Positions 44,640 to 54,656 of a stretch of DNA of 64,000 nt are shown here, piece after piece; position 1 is the stretch's first letter, and each line of letters opens with the position of its first letter. The stretch is from Bryobacterales bacterium (lineage in GTDB: Bacteria > Acidobacteriota > Terriglobia > Bryobacterales > Bryobacteraceae), in NCBI GenBank assembly GCA_016721425.1, contig JADKID010000038.1:620001-684000 (forward strand). The letters are read 5' to 3'. The translations under genes were made by a program, and so were the position numbers. The notes below the pieces were generated by a model. The model saw only the letters and a list, made by a program, of their open reading frames with translations, had not been told where the DNA came from and searched no databases.

Positions 44640-45120
44640 CCGCGCCGCCAACCGCAGCGCCCATCGCCCCACAACGCCCGCTCTTTGCCAACCGAACCTC
44701 CACCCCAACCGCGATCGCCCAACATGTCTCCCAGGTCGCTCCCCTCCCCGCACCTTGGGCTTCGCCGACCCTCACGTCTATTCTTCCGGGAAACCCATCC
44801 AAGCCACTAAAAATAGACGACTTAACATCGATTCCAATCCCAAGAGCGGACCCAAGCAGCTCACCAACCCGTAACCAACTGGAAAAAAGTTACACAACAC
44901 CGAAAAGCACCCCGTTTCCCGCCCGCTACGAACCCAGGAATCTTGGGTGAACCACCCCCTCCAGCCCCACAAAGCCGCCCCAAAACCGCCCCCAACCCAG
45001 CGACGAACCCAGCCACCAGCAAAGCCATGAACCCAGACCCCGGTGAAGCCCCCGCCCAACCACCCCGCGAACTCCCCATCCCCCACCCCCTCCCTCAATG
45101 CCCCCATAAGCCGATTTTAT
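44640..45120 (+). promoter_or_regulatory. C-rich, G-poor leader segment, possible Rho-loading site; G-quadruplex potential on minus strand
   Basis: Over about 480 bases the plus strand has long C runs and few G residues, unlike neighbouring genes. Unstructured C-rich, G-poor RNA is what Rho binds. On the minus strand, 45074-45094 contains four closely spaced G runs of three or more. No coding explanation was found. Confidence 0.45.
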
Positions 45121-45132
45121 CCAGACACCCTC

Positions 45133-45161
45133 TTGCATTTTGTCCGCTTACGCCTTAACCT
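45133..45161 (+). promoter_or_regulatory. Candidate promoter for a leaderless ilv leader peptide
   Basis: TTGCAT (45133-45138), a 17-base spacer and TAACCT (45156-45161) would place the transcription start near 45168, at the leader peptide ATG (45169). The leader peptide would then be translated without a 5' leader. The boxes match consensus only partly. Confidence 0.45.
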
Positions 45162-45168
45162 GTAACAG

Positions 45169-45285
45169 ATGGCGCACGAGGCACAACCCGGCTCTCTTCT
45201 CAACCGCGAGCCCCTCGCTGTCCTCAATCCCAGCATTATTGTAGGCATTCTTCTGATTGGGGTAGTAGTACCTCCATCCGCCTGA
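45169..45285 (+). CDS. Attenuation leader peptide of the ilv operon, 38 residues
   Basis: The frame encodes 38 residues beginning MAHEAQPGSLLNREPLAVLN, with the cluster SIIVGILLIGVVV near its end. Thirteen consecutive residues contain eleven Ile, Leu or Val codons. This is the classic signature of a leader peptide that senses charged branched-chain tRNAs: stalling at these codons changes folding of the downstream RNA. A rho-independent terminator follows 27 bp after the stop, and ilvB follows that. I therefore call it an IlvL-type leader peptide, although it shares no sequence with the enterobacterial one. Confidence 0.9.
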   Translation: MAHEAQPGSLLNREPLAVLNPSIIVGILLIGVVVPPSA

Positions 45286-45311
45286 GTGAGCCTACCCAAA
45301 CCTAAGTTTTG

Positions 45312-45352
45312 AAGGCCACCAGGCGGGACTCCCCCGAAGGTGGCCTTTTTTC
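45312..45352 (+). terminator. Attenuator terminator of the ilv operon
   Basis: AAGGCCACC (45312-45320) pairs with GGTGGCCTT (45339-45347), with extra GC pairs inside the loop (CGGG/CCCG), and a run of T follows to 45352. It lies between the leader peptide and ilvB, so termination here would switch the operon off when branched-chain amino acids are plentiful. Confidence 0.92.
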
Positions 45353-45382
45353 GTTAACGACTAGAGAGGAATCCTCAATCCG

Positions 45383-47110
45383 ATGTCTACCCTAATCAGT
45401 GGCGCCCGCGTCCTTCTGGAGTGCCTGTCCCGCGAGGGCGTCGAGGTCATCTTCGGCTACCCCGGCGGCGTCACCCTGCCGCTCTACGACGCCATCTACG
45501 ATAACCCCATCAAACACGTCCTCGTTCGCCATGAGGAAAATGCCGCCTTCTCCGCCGCCGGCTATGCCCGCGCCACCGGCCGCACCGGCGTCTGCTGCGC
45601 CACCTCTGGACCCGGCGCCACCAACCTCACCACCGGCCTCGTGGACGCCATGATGGATTCCATCCCGATCGTCGCCCTCACCGGCCAGGTCCTCTCTAAG
45701 CTCATCGGTACCGATGCCTTCCAGGAAGCCGATACCTTCGGCATCACCCGCCCCTGCACCAAACACAACTTCCTCGTCAAAGACATCAAGGACCTCGCCC
45801 AAACCGTTCACGAGGCCTTCTACATCGCCTCCACCGGCCGCCCCGGCCCCGTCCTCGTCGATATCACCAAGGACGTCCTCATGGCGATGTCCCACTATAC
45901 GCCCGTCACCGAAATCCACCTCCCCGGCTATAAGGTCGTCACCGATGGCCACGCCGGCCAGATCCGCCGCGCCGCCCAGATGATGTGGGAGGCCAGCCGC
46001 CCCTACGTCTACGCTGGCGGCGGCATCCTCGCAGCCGGAGCTACGCCTGAGCTCACCGAGCTCGTCGATACCCTTGACGCCCCCGCCGTCTGTACCCTCA
46101 TGGGCCTCGGCGGCCTCTCCTCATCCCATCCCAACTTCGTCTCCATGCCCGGCATGCACGGCTCCTACGCTGCCAACATGGGCATGTACGAATGTGACCT
46201 CCTCATCGCCCTCGGCGTCCGATTCGACGATCGCGTCACCGGCCGCCTTGCCGCCTTCGCCCCCCACGCCAAGGTCATCCACCTCGATATCGATCCCGCT
46301 GAAATCGGCAAAATCCGCACCGCCGATCTCCCCATCGTCGGCGACGCCAAAAAGGTCCTCTCCAAGCTCAATAAAAACCTCAAGGAGATGGAGGCCGAAA
46401 TGGCCCCGCTCCATTCCGAGGACCGCAAAGCCTGGTGGAAACAGATCCGCGCCTGGAAAGAAGAGCACCCCCTCGCCCCCTCCTTCTCCACCGACGAGAT
46501 CAAGCCCCAGCACCTCATGTACGAGATCGATAAGCTCTCCGGCGGCGAGGCCATCGTCAGCGTGGACGTCGGCCAGCATCAGATGTGGGCCGCTCAGTTC
46601 ATTCGCTTCAATCAACCCCGCACCTGGATCTGCTCCGGCGGCCTTGGCTCCATGGGCTTCGGCCTCCCCGCCGCCATCGGAGCCCAAATGGCCCACCCCG
46701 ATAAGCTCGTCTTCGCCATCTGCGGCGACGGCGGCTTCCAGATGGCTATACCCGAGCTCGCTACCCTCGCTAACCAGGGCCTCCCCGTCAAGGTCGTCGT
46801 CATGAACAATGGCTACCTCGGCATGGTCCGCCAGTGGCAGGACCTCTTCTACAACAACCGCCTCTCCTCCGTCGAGATCTGTTCCTTCCCCAATATCGAA
46901 ATGCTCGCCGGCGCCTACGGCATCAAGGGCCGCATCATCCGTTCGCCCCTCGAGCTCGTCCCCGCGCTCAAGGAAATGATCGCCGAACCCGGCCCCTACG
47001 TCCTCGATGTGCGCGTCACCCAGTTCGAAAACGTCTACCCCATGGTCCCCGCCGGCGGCGCCATCAACGAAATGGTCCTCGCCCCGCCCCAGCCCGTCGC
47101 CGTCCCGTAA
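45383..47110 (+). CDS. ilvB: Acetolactate synthase large subunit
   Basis: The 575-residue product is the catalytic subunit that condenses pyruvate with pyruvate or 2-oxobutyrate for Val, Leu and Ile. The N-terminal part has GYPGGVTLPLYDAIYD and VRHEENAAFSAAGYARATGR with ThDP-activating Glu51. The C-terminal ThDP-magnesium motif is CGDGGFQMAIPELATLANQ, followed by VVVMNNGYLGMVRQWQDLFY. AGAGAGGA upstream serves as ribosome binding site. It is followed by ilvN after 15 bp. Confidence 0.98.
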   Translation: MSTLISGARVLLECLSREGVEVIFGYPGGVTLPLYDAIYDNPIKHVLVRHEENAAFSAAGYARATGRTGVCCATSGPGATNLTTGLVDAMMDSIPIVALTGQVLSKLIGTDAFQEADTFGITRPCTKHNFLVKDIKDLAQTVHEAFYIASTGRPGPVLVDITKDVLMAMSHYTPVTEIHLPGYKVVTDGHAGQIRRAAQMMWEASRPYVYAGGGILAAGATPELTELVDTLDAPAVCTLMGLGGLSSSHPNFVSMPGMHGSYAANMGMYECDLLIALGVRFDDRVTGRLAAFAPHAKVIHLDIDPAEIGKIRTADLPIVGDAKKVLSKLNKNLKEMEAEMAPLHSEDRKAWWKQIRAWKEEHPLAPSFSTDEIKPQHLMYEIDKLSGGEAIVSVDVGQHQMWAAQFIRFNQPRTWICSGGLGSMGFGLPAAIGAQMAHPDKLVFAICGDGGFQMAIPELATLANQGLPVKVVVMNNGYLGMVRQWQDLFYNNRLSSVEICSFPNIEMLAGAYGIKGRIIRSPLELVPALKEMIAEPGPYVLDVRVTQFENVYPMVPAGGAINEMVLAPPQPVAVP

Positions 47111-47125
47111 TAAGGAGTTATTACC

Positions 47126-47662
47126 ATGCTCATGACTATCTCAATCCTGATGGAGAACAAGCCTGGGGCTCTCATGCGTGTCACAGGGCTTATTAGCCAG
47201 CGTGGCTACAATATCGAGTCCCTCACCGTCGCGCGCACCCTCGATCCCATGCTCTCCCGCATGACCATCACCGTCGACGTCGATTCGCGCCAACGCTCCC
47301 AGGTCATCAAGCAGATGAATAAGCTCGTCAACGTCCTCCAGGCCTCGGACCTCACCGAGTCCCCGGCCGTTCTCCGCGAAATGGTTCTCCTCCGCGTCCG
47401 CGCCACCATGGAAAACCGGACCGCCATCCTCAAGGAAGCCGAAATCTTCGCCGGCCGTGTCGTCGATTCCTCCGTCGACGGCTTCGCCATCGAGGCTACC
47501 GGCGATCCCGAAAAACTCGAAGAATTCATCGCCGTCATGGAAGCCTACGGCGAAATCGAGGTGACCCGCTCCGGCATGGTCGCCGTCTCGCTCGAATCCA
47601 AAAAGCTGCGCCTCGCGCCGCCTGTCTCCAAGCACCACGACGAATCCGTGGAAGCCAAGTAA
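47126..47662 (+). CDS. ilvN: Acetolactate synthase small (regulatory) subunit
   Basis: The 178-residue product has an N-terminal ACT domain (ISILMENKPGALMRVTGLIS, RGYNIESLTVARTLDPMLSRMTI) that binds valine, and the C-terminal AHAS small-subunit domain (MVLLRVRATMENRTAILKEAEIF). It activates IlvB and makes it feedback-sensitive. AAGGAG at 47112-47117 fits the ATG at 47126. The family also uses the symbol ilvH. Confidence 0.97.
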   Translation: MLMTISILMENKPGALMRVTGLISQRGYNIESLTVARTLDPMLSRMTITVDVDSRQRSQVIKQMNKLVNVLQASDLTESPAVLREMVLLRVRATMENRTAILKEAEIFAGRVVDSSVDGFAIEATGDPEKLEEFIAVMEAYGEIEVTRSGMVAVSLESKKLRLAPPVSKHHDESVEAK

Positions 47663-47683
47663 CACCCCAAAGGAATATCAATC

Positions 47684-48691
47684 ATGGCAAAGCGTTTTTA
47701 TGAAAAAGATGGCTCGCTCGCCGCTCTCGAAGGCAAGTCCGTCGCCATCATCGGCTACGGCTCCCAGGGCCACGCCCACGCGCTGAATCTGCGCGACTCC
47801 GGCATCAACGTCTGCGTCGGCCTCCCCGCGTCCTCCAAGTCGCGCGCCAAGGCCGAATCCGCCGGCCTCACCGTCGTCTCCCCCGCCGAGGCCGCCGCCC
47901 AGGCCGACTTCATCATGATTCTCGTCCCGGATCACATCCAGGCCGATCTCTACAACTCCGATATCGCCCCCTCCATGAAGGCCGGAAAGACGCTCATGTT
48001 CGCCCACGGCTTCAACGTCCACTTCGGCTTCATCAAGGTCCCCGAAGGCGTCGATGTCTCCATGGTCGCCCCCAAGGCCCCCGGTCACCGCGTCCGCGAA
48101 GTGTTCACCGAAGGCCAGGGCGTCCCCGCCCTCGTCGCCGTCGCCCAGGATGCCTCCGGCCACGCTCTCGAAAACGCCCTCGCCTACGCCCTCGCCCTCG
48201 GCTCCCTCAAGGCTGGCGTCATCGAAACCACCTTCAAGGAAGAGACCGAATCCGACCTCTTCGGCGAACAGGCAGTCCTCTGCGGCGGCGCAGCCGAGCT
48301 CATCCGAGCGGGCTTTGAAACCCTCGTTGGGGCCGGCTACGCCCCCGAAATCGCCTACTTCGAGTGCCTCCACGAACTCAAGCTCATCGTCGACCTCATC
48401 TACGAGGGCGGCCTCAGCTACATGCGCTACTCCGTATCCGACACCGCTGAATACGGCGACTACACCCGCGGCCCGCGCGTCGTCAACGATCAGACCAGAG
48501 CCGAAATGAAGAAAATCCTGGCGGAGATCCAAACCGGCGAGTTCGCCAGAGCCTGGATGGCCGAAAACAAAAACGGCCGCGGAGGCTTCCTGGCCATGCG
48601 CGCCGCCCAGCAAACCCAGCAGATCGAAACGGTAGGCGAGGAGCTCCGCTCCATGATGACCTTCCTCAAAAAGAAGAAGATCGAAGCCTAA
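47684..48691 (+). CDS. ilvC: Ketol-acid reductoisomerase, class I
   Basis: The 335-residue product has the short class I length. The Rossmann motif is IIGYGSQGHAHALNLRDSG, followed by MVAPKAPGHRVREVF, the magnesium-binding EETESDLFGEQAVLCGG and YFECLHELKLIVDLIYEGGLSYM. It converts acetolactate and acetohydroxybutyrate to dihydroxy acids with NADPH. AAAGGA before ATG 47684 serves as ribosome binding site. Third gene of the ilvBNC operon. Confidence 0.98.
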   Translation: MAKRFYEKDGSLAALEGKSVAIIGYGSQGHAHALNLRDSGINVCVGLPASSKSRAKAESAGLTVVSPAEAAAQADFIMILVPDHIQADLYNSDIAPSMKAGKTLMFAHGFNVHFGFIKVPEGVDVSMVAPKAPGHRVREVFTEGQGVPALVAVAQDASGHALENALAYALALGSLKAGVIETTFKEETESDLFGEQAVLCGGAAELIRAGFETLVGAGYAPEIAYFECLHELKLIVDLIYEGGLSYMRYSVSDTAEYGDYTRGPRVVNDQTRAEMKKILAEIQTGEFARAWMAENKNGRGGFLAMRAAQQTQQIETVGEELRSMMTFLKKKKIEA

Positions 48692-48702
48692 CTCGTCGGG
48701 GG

Positions 48703-48740
48703 GCGGACGCCCTCGTCCGCGCGCGACCCCCCGGTCGCGC
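48703..48740 (+). promoter_or_regulatory. Tandem hairpins between ilvC and citramalate synthase gene
   Basis: Two adjacent perfect hairpins: GCGGAC/GTCCGC around 6 bases (48703-48720) and GCGCGACC/GGTCGCGC around 4 bases (48721-48740). No T-run follows, so termination is unlikely. They may protect the 3' end of the ilvBNC message or divide its expression from the next gene. Confidence 0.6.
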
Positions 48741-48794
48741 CGTTCGCAGCTCCGCCCCCCAGCAACCACGTAACCACCAACCAAGGAACCACCC

Positions 48795-50405
<1,611 letters not shown>

Positions 50406-50687
50406 GGCCATCCTCAACGTCATCCGTTCCATCCCCAAAGGTAAGGTGGCCAGCTACTCCGCCGTCGCCGCTGCGGCCGGCTTCCCGCGCCACCATCGCT
50501 TCGTCGTGCGTCTCCTCAACCTCTACGGCCGCTCGCTCCCCTGGCAACGCGTCGTCGGCGCCGGCGGGGAGATCAAGCTCCGCATGGGCTCTGCCCTCGA
50601 TCAGCGCCTGCGCCTCGAAATGGAAGGCGTCGCTTTTCGCGGCCGCAAGGTCGACGCCCGTCATATACTGGCGTCAGAGGATTTAGT

Positions 50688-52184
50688 ATGCACCGGTCCG
50701 ATATCTCCCGCCGCCACTTCGCTGCCGCTCTAGCCGCCTCCACGCTCACGCTCAAAGCCGCCCCCGGCGATTGGGTCCCGCTCTTCGACGGGCGCACGCT
50801 CAACGGCTGGAAACCCAGCGAAAACCTCGGCTCCTGGAAAGTGATCGATGGCGCACTCGCCGCCGACGGCCCCCGCTCCCACCTCTTCTACAACGGCCCC
50901 GTCAAGTCCGCCGCCTTCCGCAACTTCGAGCTCGAAGTCGAGGTCATGGCCGCCCCCCTCGCCAACTCCGGCGTCTACTTCCACACTGTGTTCCAGGAAA
51001 AAGGCTTCCCCCAGAAGGGCTTCGAAATCCAGGTCAACAACACCGCCACCGGCGAAGGCACCTATCGCGAGCGCAAGAAGACCGGCTCCCTCTACGGCAT
51101 CCGCAACGTCCACAAACAGCTCATCGCCGATAACGAGTGGTTCACCCTCAATGCCCAGGTGCGCGGCAAGAACATCCAGATCCGCCTCAACGGCGCCCTC
51201 GTCGTCGATTACACCGAGCCCAATCCGCCCGTTCTGGCCGAAGGCAGCGAGCGCGGTCGCATCCTCGATGCCGGTACCTTTGCCCTCCAATGCCACGACC
51301 CCGGCTCCAAGGCCCGCTATCGCGCTGTCCGTGTCCGCCCTCTGCCCGATGACACCCCCACCCCGGATGGCGCCGCCGTCTCCGTCGATGACGGATTCAA
51401 AGACATCATCACCTTGGGCGCCCGCAACTACCCCATGGTGGATTCTCACGTCCACCTCAAGAACGGCCTCACCCTCGAACAGGCCCTCGCCCGCTCCCGC
51501 CGCGACGGCATCTTCTACGGCATCGCCGTCAACTGCGGCAAAGGCTTCCCCGTCCAGGACGACGCCAGCCTCCGCGCCTTCATCCAAACCATGAAGGGCC
51601 AGCCCTGTTTTATCGCCATGCAGGCCGAAGGCCGCGAGTGGACCCAGATGTTCTCCCAATCCGCCGCCGCCCTCTTCGACTACATCTTTACCGACTCCAT
51701 GACCTGGACCGATAACCGCGGCAAACGCATGCGCACCTGGCTCCCCAACGAGGTCGGTACAATCTCCGATGCCCAGGAGTTCATGGATACCCTCGTTGCC
51801 CGCGCCACCGGGATCCTCGAATCCGAGCCCGTCGACATCTACGTCAACCCCACCTTCCTCCCCGACGTCCTCGCCAAAGACTACGACACCCTCTGGACCG
51901 ACGCCCGCATGAAAAAGGTCGCCGCCGCCGCCGCCAAGGGCGCCATCGCCGTCGAAATCAACGATCGCTACAAACTCCCTTCCGCAAAGTTTATTAAGGT
52001 CTTCAAAGAGGCCGGCTGCAAGTTCACATTCGGAACCAACAACACCGGCCCCGACGACCTCCGCCGCTGCGACTACGGCCGCCAGATGATCAAAGAATGT
52101 GACCTGAAATGGCAGGACTTCTGGACCCCCGGCGCCTTCGGCCCCAAAGCTATCGAACGCCGCGCCTCCGTCCTCCGCGCGTGA
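50688..52184 (+). CDS. Tat-exported fusion: DUF1080 (3-keto-glycoside hydrolase-like) plus PHP/amidohydrolase-like domain
   Basis: The 498-residue product has a twin-arginine signal (ISRRHFAAALAASTLTLKA). Residues about 25-215 form a DUF1080 concanavalin-like domain (WVPLFDGRTLNGWKPSENLGSW, FELEVEVMAAPLANSGVYFH, FEIQVNN). That family includes 3-keto-disaccharide hydrolases. Residues about 245-495 start PMVDSHVHLKNGLTLEQALARS and end TFGTNNTGPDDLRRCDYGRQM, as in PHP or metal-dependent hydrolases. DSHVHL supplies two metal-binding His. The pairing suggests one secreted enzyme for a sugar derivative. Substrate unknown. Confidence 0.86.
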   Translation: MHRSDISRRHFAAALAASTLTLKAAPGDWVPLFDGRTLNGWKPSENLGSWKVIDGALAADGPRSHLFYNGPVKSAAFRNFELEVEVMAAPLANSGVYFHTVFQEKGFPQKGFEIQVNNTATGEGTYRERKKTGSLYGIRNVHKQLIADNEWFTLNAQVRGKNIQIRLNGALVVDYTEPNPPVLAEGSERGRILDAGTFALQCHDPGSKARYRAVRVRPLPDDTPTPDGAAVSVDDGFKDIITLGARNYPMVDSHVHLKNGLTLEQALARSRRDGIFYGIAVNCGKGFPVQDDASLRAFIQTMKGQPCFIAMQAEGREWTQMFSQSAAALFDYIFTDSMTWTDNRGKRMRTWLPNEVGTISDAQEFMDTLVARATGILESEPVDIYVNPTFLPDVLAKDYDTLWTDARMKKVAAAAAKGAIAVEINDRYKLPSAKFIKVFKEAGCKFTFGTNNTGPDDLRRCDYGRQMIKECDLKWQDFWTPGAFGPKAIERRASVLRA

Positions 52185-52280
52185 CCCCGCTACCCGTGCG
52201 CCCCGCCCTCGCAAAACCATAATGCGGACCAGTTATACTGAAACCAGACTCATTCCCCCATTCATAGGACAGGAGATAGA

Positions 52281-53468
52281 ATGCCCAAGCGAATCGTAAT
52301 CCTCACCGGCGGCGGCGACGTCCCCGGCTTGAACGCCGTCATCAAACAAGTGGCCTACCGTGGCATCGGTATGGACTATGAAGTCGTCGGAATCCGGCGC
52401 GGCTGGGAAGGCCTGACCCATATCAACATGGAAGACGCCGAGAGCCGCGCGCGCTACACGTTGCCGCTCACGATGCTCAACACGCGCACCATCGATCGTA
52501 CTGGCGGCACGTTCCTGCACTCTTCGCGCACGAATCCGGCCAAGATGAAGGCGCCGCCGGAGCACCTCGCTCACGTCACGTTCCCCAAGAAGGAAATCGA
52601 CAAGGGCGAAGGCAAGACGGCCGTCACCTATGACATGACCACCCAGGTTCTGAAGAATCTGGAAGCGCTCGGCGCCGACACCGTCATTGCCATCGGCGGC
52701 GACGACACGCTGAGCTATGCCCGCCGCCTGCACGACGAGAATGTGAAGGTCATCGCCATCCCGAAAACGATGGACAATGACGTGCGCAACACCGAGTACT
52801 GCATCGGTTTCTCGACGGCCATCACGCGTGCCGATAGCGCCATCCAGCGCCAACGCACCACCGTGGGCTCGCACGAGCGCATCGGCATCTTCCGCATCTT
52901 CGGGCGCGACGCCGGCCACACCGCTCTCTATACCGCGTACGTCACCAACATCCGCTGCGTCATCCCCGAGCACCGCGTGGACCTCGACAAGCTGATCCAG
53001 TTGCTGGTGAAGGACAAGCGCAGCAACCCGTCGAACTACTCGCTCGTGCTGCTCTCCGAGGGCGCCGAGTGGGAAGGCTTCGAGACCGTTCACTACGGAG
53101 AGGCCGATGCCTATGGCCACCGCAAAAAGATGAATGTGGGCGACGTGTTCTCGAACGAAGTGAAGCGGCGCGCCGGCGAAGACACCATCGTCAGCGACCT
53201 GACGTATGATCTGCGTTCGGGCGATCCTGATTTCACCGACAAACTCGTGGCGTGCACCTACGGCAACATGGCGATGGACGCGCTGGCCGAGGGTAAGAGC
53301 GGCATGATGACCGGCATCGTGAACGGCTGCTTCCAGATGGTGGAAATCCCCGATCCGAAGCTCGGGCCTCGCACGGTCGATCTGGAGAGCATGTACAACA
53401 CGGAACGCTACCGGCCGATCTACAGCGGCAAGGCCGGCTTCCCGGTCTTCCTCGCTCGCGCCAAGTAA
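52281..53468 (+). CDS. Phosphofructokinase, probably pyrophosphate-dependent
   Basis: The 395-residue product belongs to the PfkA family: MPKRIVILTGGGDVPGLNAV, VIAIGGDDTLSYARRL, AIPKTMDNDV and IGIFRIFGRDAGHTALYTAY. The GGDDT and PKTMDND patterns carry the Asp and Lys that mark PPi-using enzymes, in place of the GGDGS and PxTIDND of ATP enzymes. It would phosphorylate fructose 6-phosphate reversibly in the cytoplasm. Ribosome binding site GGAGATAG precedes ATG 52281. Its stop overlaps the methyltransferase start. Confidence 0.92.
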   Translation: MPKRIVILTGGGDVPGLNAVIKQVAYRGIGMDYEVVGIRRGWEGLTHINMEDAESRARYTLPLTMLNTRTIDRTGGTFLHSSRTNPAKMKAPPEHLAHVTFPKKEIDKGEGKTAVTYDMTTQVLKNLEALGADTVIAIGGDDTLSYARRLHDENVKVIAIPKTMDNDVRNTEYCIGFSTAITRADSAIQRQRTTVGSHERIGIFRIFGRDAGHTALYTAYVTNIRCVIPEHRVDLDKLIQLLVKDKRSNPSNYSLVLLSEGAEWEGFETVHYGEADAYGHRKKMNVGDVFSNEVKRRAGEDTIVSDLTYDLRSGDPDFTDKLVACTYGNMAMDALAEGKSGMMTGIVNGCFQMVEIPDPKLGPRTVDLESMYNTERYRPIYSGKAGFPVFLARAK

Positions 53469-54115
53469 TGAAGTTCTTCGAACGTCCGTTTTCGAAGAAG
53501 AAACTGACCGAACTGACGCCGGATCTCGCAGCAGAGATCCGGCGTTCGTTTGAGGACTCCGCGGCGGACGAGGAGCACTTTCCGTCCACCATTGATCCGC
53601 GCATCTATCACGTCAAGGTGATCCTGGATTGGCTGGGTGATATTGGCGGGGGCCGCGTGCTGGATGTCGGCTGTGGCAAGGGTCGGTTTGCGCGGCTGGT
53701 GAAGGAGCGGCACCCCGCGGCGACCGTGGTGGCGATGGACCTGGCCGTTTCGATGTTGGGCTACGCCGATGCCAACCTGGCGCGCGCGGCAGGCTCGATG
53801 CTGGATCTGCCGTTCGCGGCGGGTAGCTTTGATGGGGCGTACGCCACGGAATCGCTGGAGCACGCCGTGGATATTGAGCGCGCCGTGGGCGAGATCTGCC
53901 GCGTGGTGAAGGCTGGCGGACGGATCGTGGTGATCGACAAGAACGCCGCGCATTGGGGCAAGCTGAAAACGCCCCAATGGGAAAAGTGGTTCCACGACGA
54001 GGAGCTGAAGAAGTTACTTCGCCGCCACTGCTCCCATGTGGAGTCGAAGCCAATCAGCTACTGGGAAGATGTCGAGCCGGACGGCCTGTTTCTGGCCTGG
54101 CTCGCCGTGCGCTAG
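53468..54115 (+). CDS. Class I SAM-dependent methyltransferase
   Basis: The 215-residue product has motif I VLDVGCGKGRFARLVKE, an acidic strand VVAMDLAVSMLGYA, and motif SFDGAYATESLEHAVDIERAVGEICRVVKAGGRIVVIDKN, as in Methyltransf_11 proteins. The ATG overlaps the phosphofructokinase stop by one base (TAATG). The substrate is unknown; the C-terminal part (LRRHCSHVESKPISYWED) gives no clue. Confidence 0.9.
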   Translation: MKFFERPFSKKKLTELTPDLAAEIRRSFEDSAADEEHFPSTIDPRIYHVKVILDWLGDIGGGRVLDVGCGKGRFARLVKERHPAATVVAMDLAVSMLGYADANLARAAGSMLDLPFAAGSFDGAYATESLEHAVDIERAVGEICRVVKAGGRIVVIDKNAAHWGKLKTPQWEKWFHDEELKKLLRRHCSHVESKPISYWEDVEPDGLFLAWLAVR

Positions 54116-54116
54116 A

Positions 54117-54563
54117 TCAGTAGTAGCCGCTGTTCATCAGTGGTCGCCGCGCGACATAGTGGGCCTGCAGGAATTCGACGATATCGGCCAGTTCCTGCAC
54201 GGTCATGTCGCTCGCGCGCGATGGCATCCGAGACTCGAACCCCACCGTCAGGAGTTCTTTCGGCCCCCGGACGATCTGATGGGACGGGTTGATGATCGAC
54301 GTCACCAGGTAGCCGTCGGTCTTGTAGATGTCGATGTCACCGCCCAGCAACACTGGCACGGGCGGTTTGGCGGTCGGCTTAGGCAGGTCTGTTCCGGACA
54401 CTTCGTGACAGGTTTGGCAGTCATTCTTTACGAATGCCAGTTTGCCCCTCTCCGTGTCTCCACTGGGCAGACGGAAACCGGACGGCGACCTTCGTCCGTT
54501 GGCGCAGCCGGCCGCCAGCAGCAGGATTGCGGCGAGGGCGAATCGTAAGGATCGGCTTGGCAT
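54117..54563 (-). CDS. Small c-type cytochrome lipoprotein
   Basis: The 148-residue product has a lipoprotein signal (SLRFALAAILLLAAGC). One haem-binding motif CQTCH follows in RGKLAFVKNDCQTCHEV. A likely distal Met is in ESRMPSRASDMTVQELADIVEFLQAHY, the usual end of class I cytochromes. AAGGAGG lies 6 bases before ATG 54563, which decides the start over GTG 54566. It would carry electrons at the periplasmic face of a membrane. Convergent with the methyltransferase gene, 1 bp apart. Confidence 0.92.
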   Translation of the reverse strand: MPSRSLRFALAAILLLAAGCANGRRSPSGFRLPSGDTERGKLAFVKNDCQTCHEVSGTDLPKPTAKPPVPVLLGGDIDIYKTDGYLVTSIINPSHQIVRGPKELLTVGFESRMPSRASDMTVQELADIVEFLQAHYVARRPLMNSGYY

Positions 54564-54656
54564 CACTCACCTCCTTGGAATAGCCAGTGCTTCGCTATCT
54601 TGGTAGTTACGCCGAGTTGAGCCGGGAGTCAAGGGCGGCGCTTGGAGGGCTCTGTT

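Larger units (their letters stand above)
44092..45168. other. Long non-coding region before the ilv leader peptide
   Basis: No protein family was recognised in any frame over these 1077 bases. The first 440 bases have mixed composition. From about 44546 an AT-rich patch appears, then from about 44640 to 45120 the plus strand becomes very rich in C and poor in G. Small frames on either strand give Pro-rich or Gly-rich strings with no sign of real genes. It is best read as the upstream regulatory region of the ilv operon. Confidence 0.6.

Noticed and set aside
44778..45138. Gly/Trp-rich minus-strand frames upstream of ilvB
   Set aside because: They follow from the C-rich plus strand; no start context and no family.
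50730..52220. 496-codon antisense frame over the DUF1080 fusion
   Set aside because: Same cause; no signal peptide or domain.
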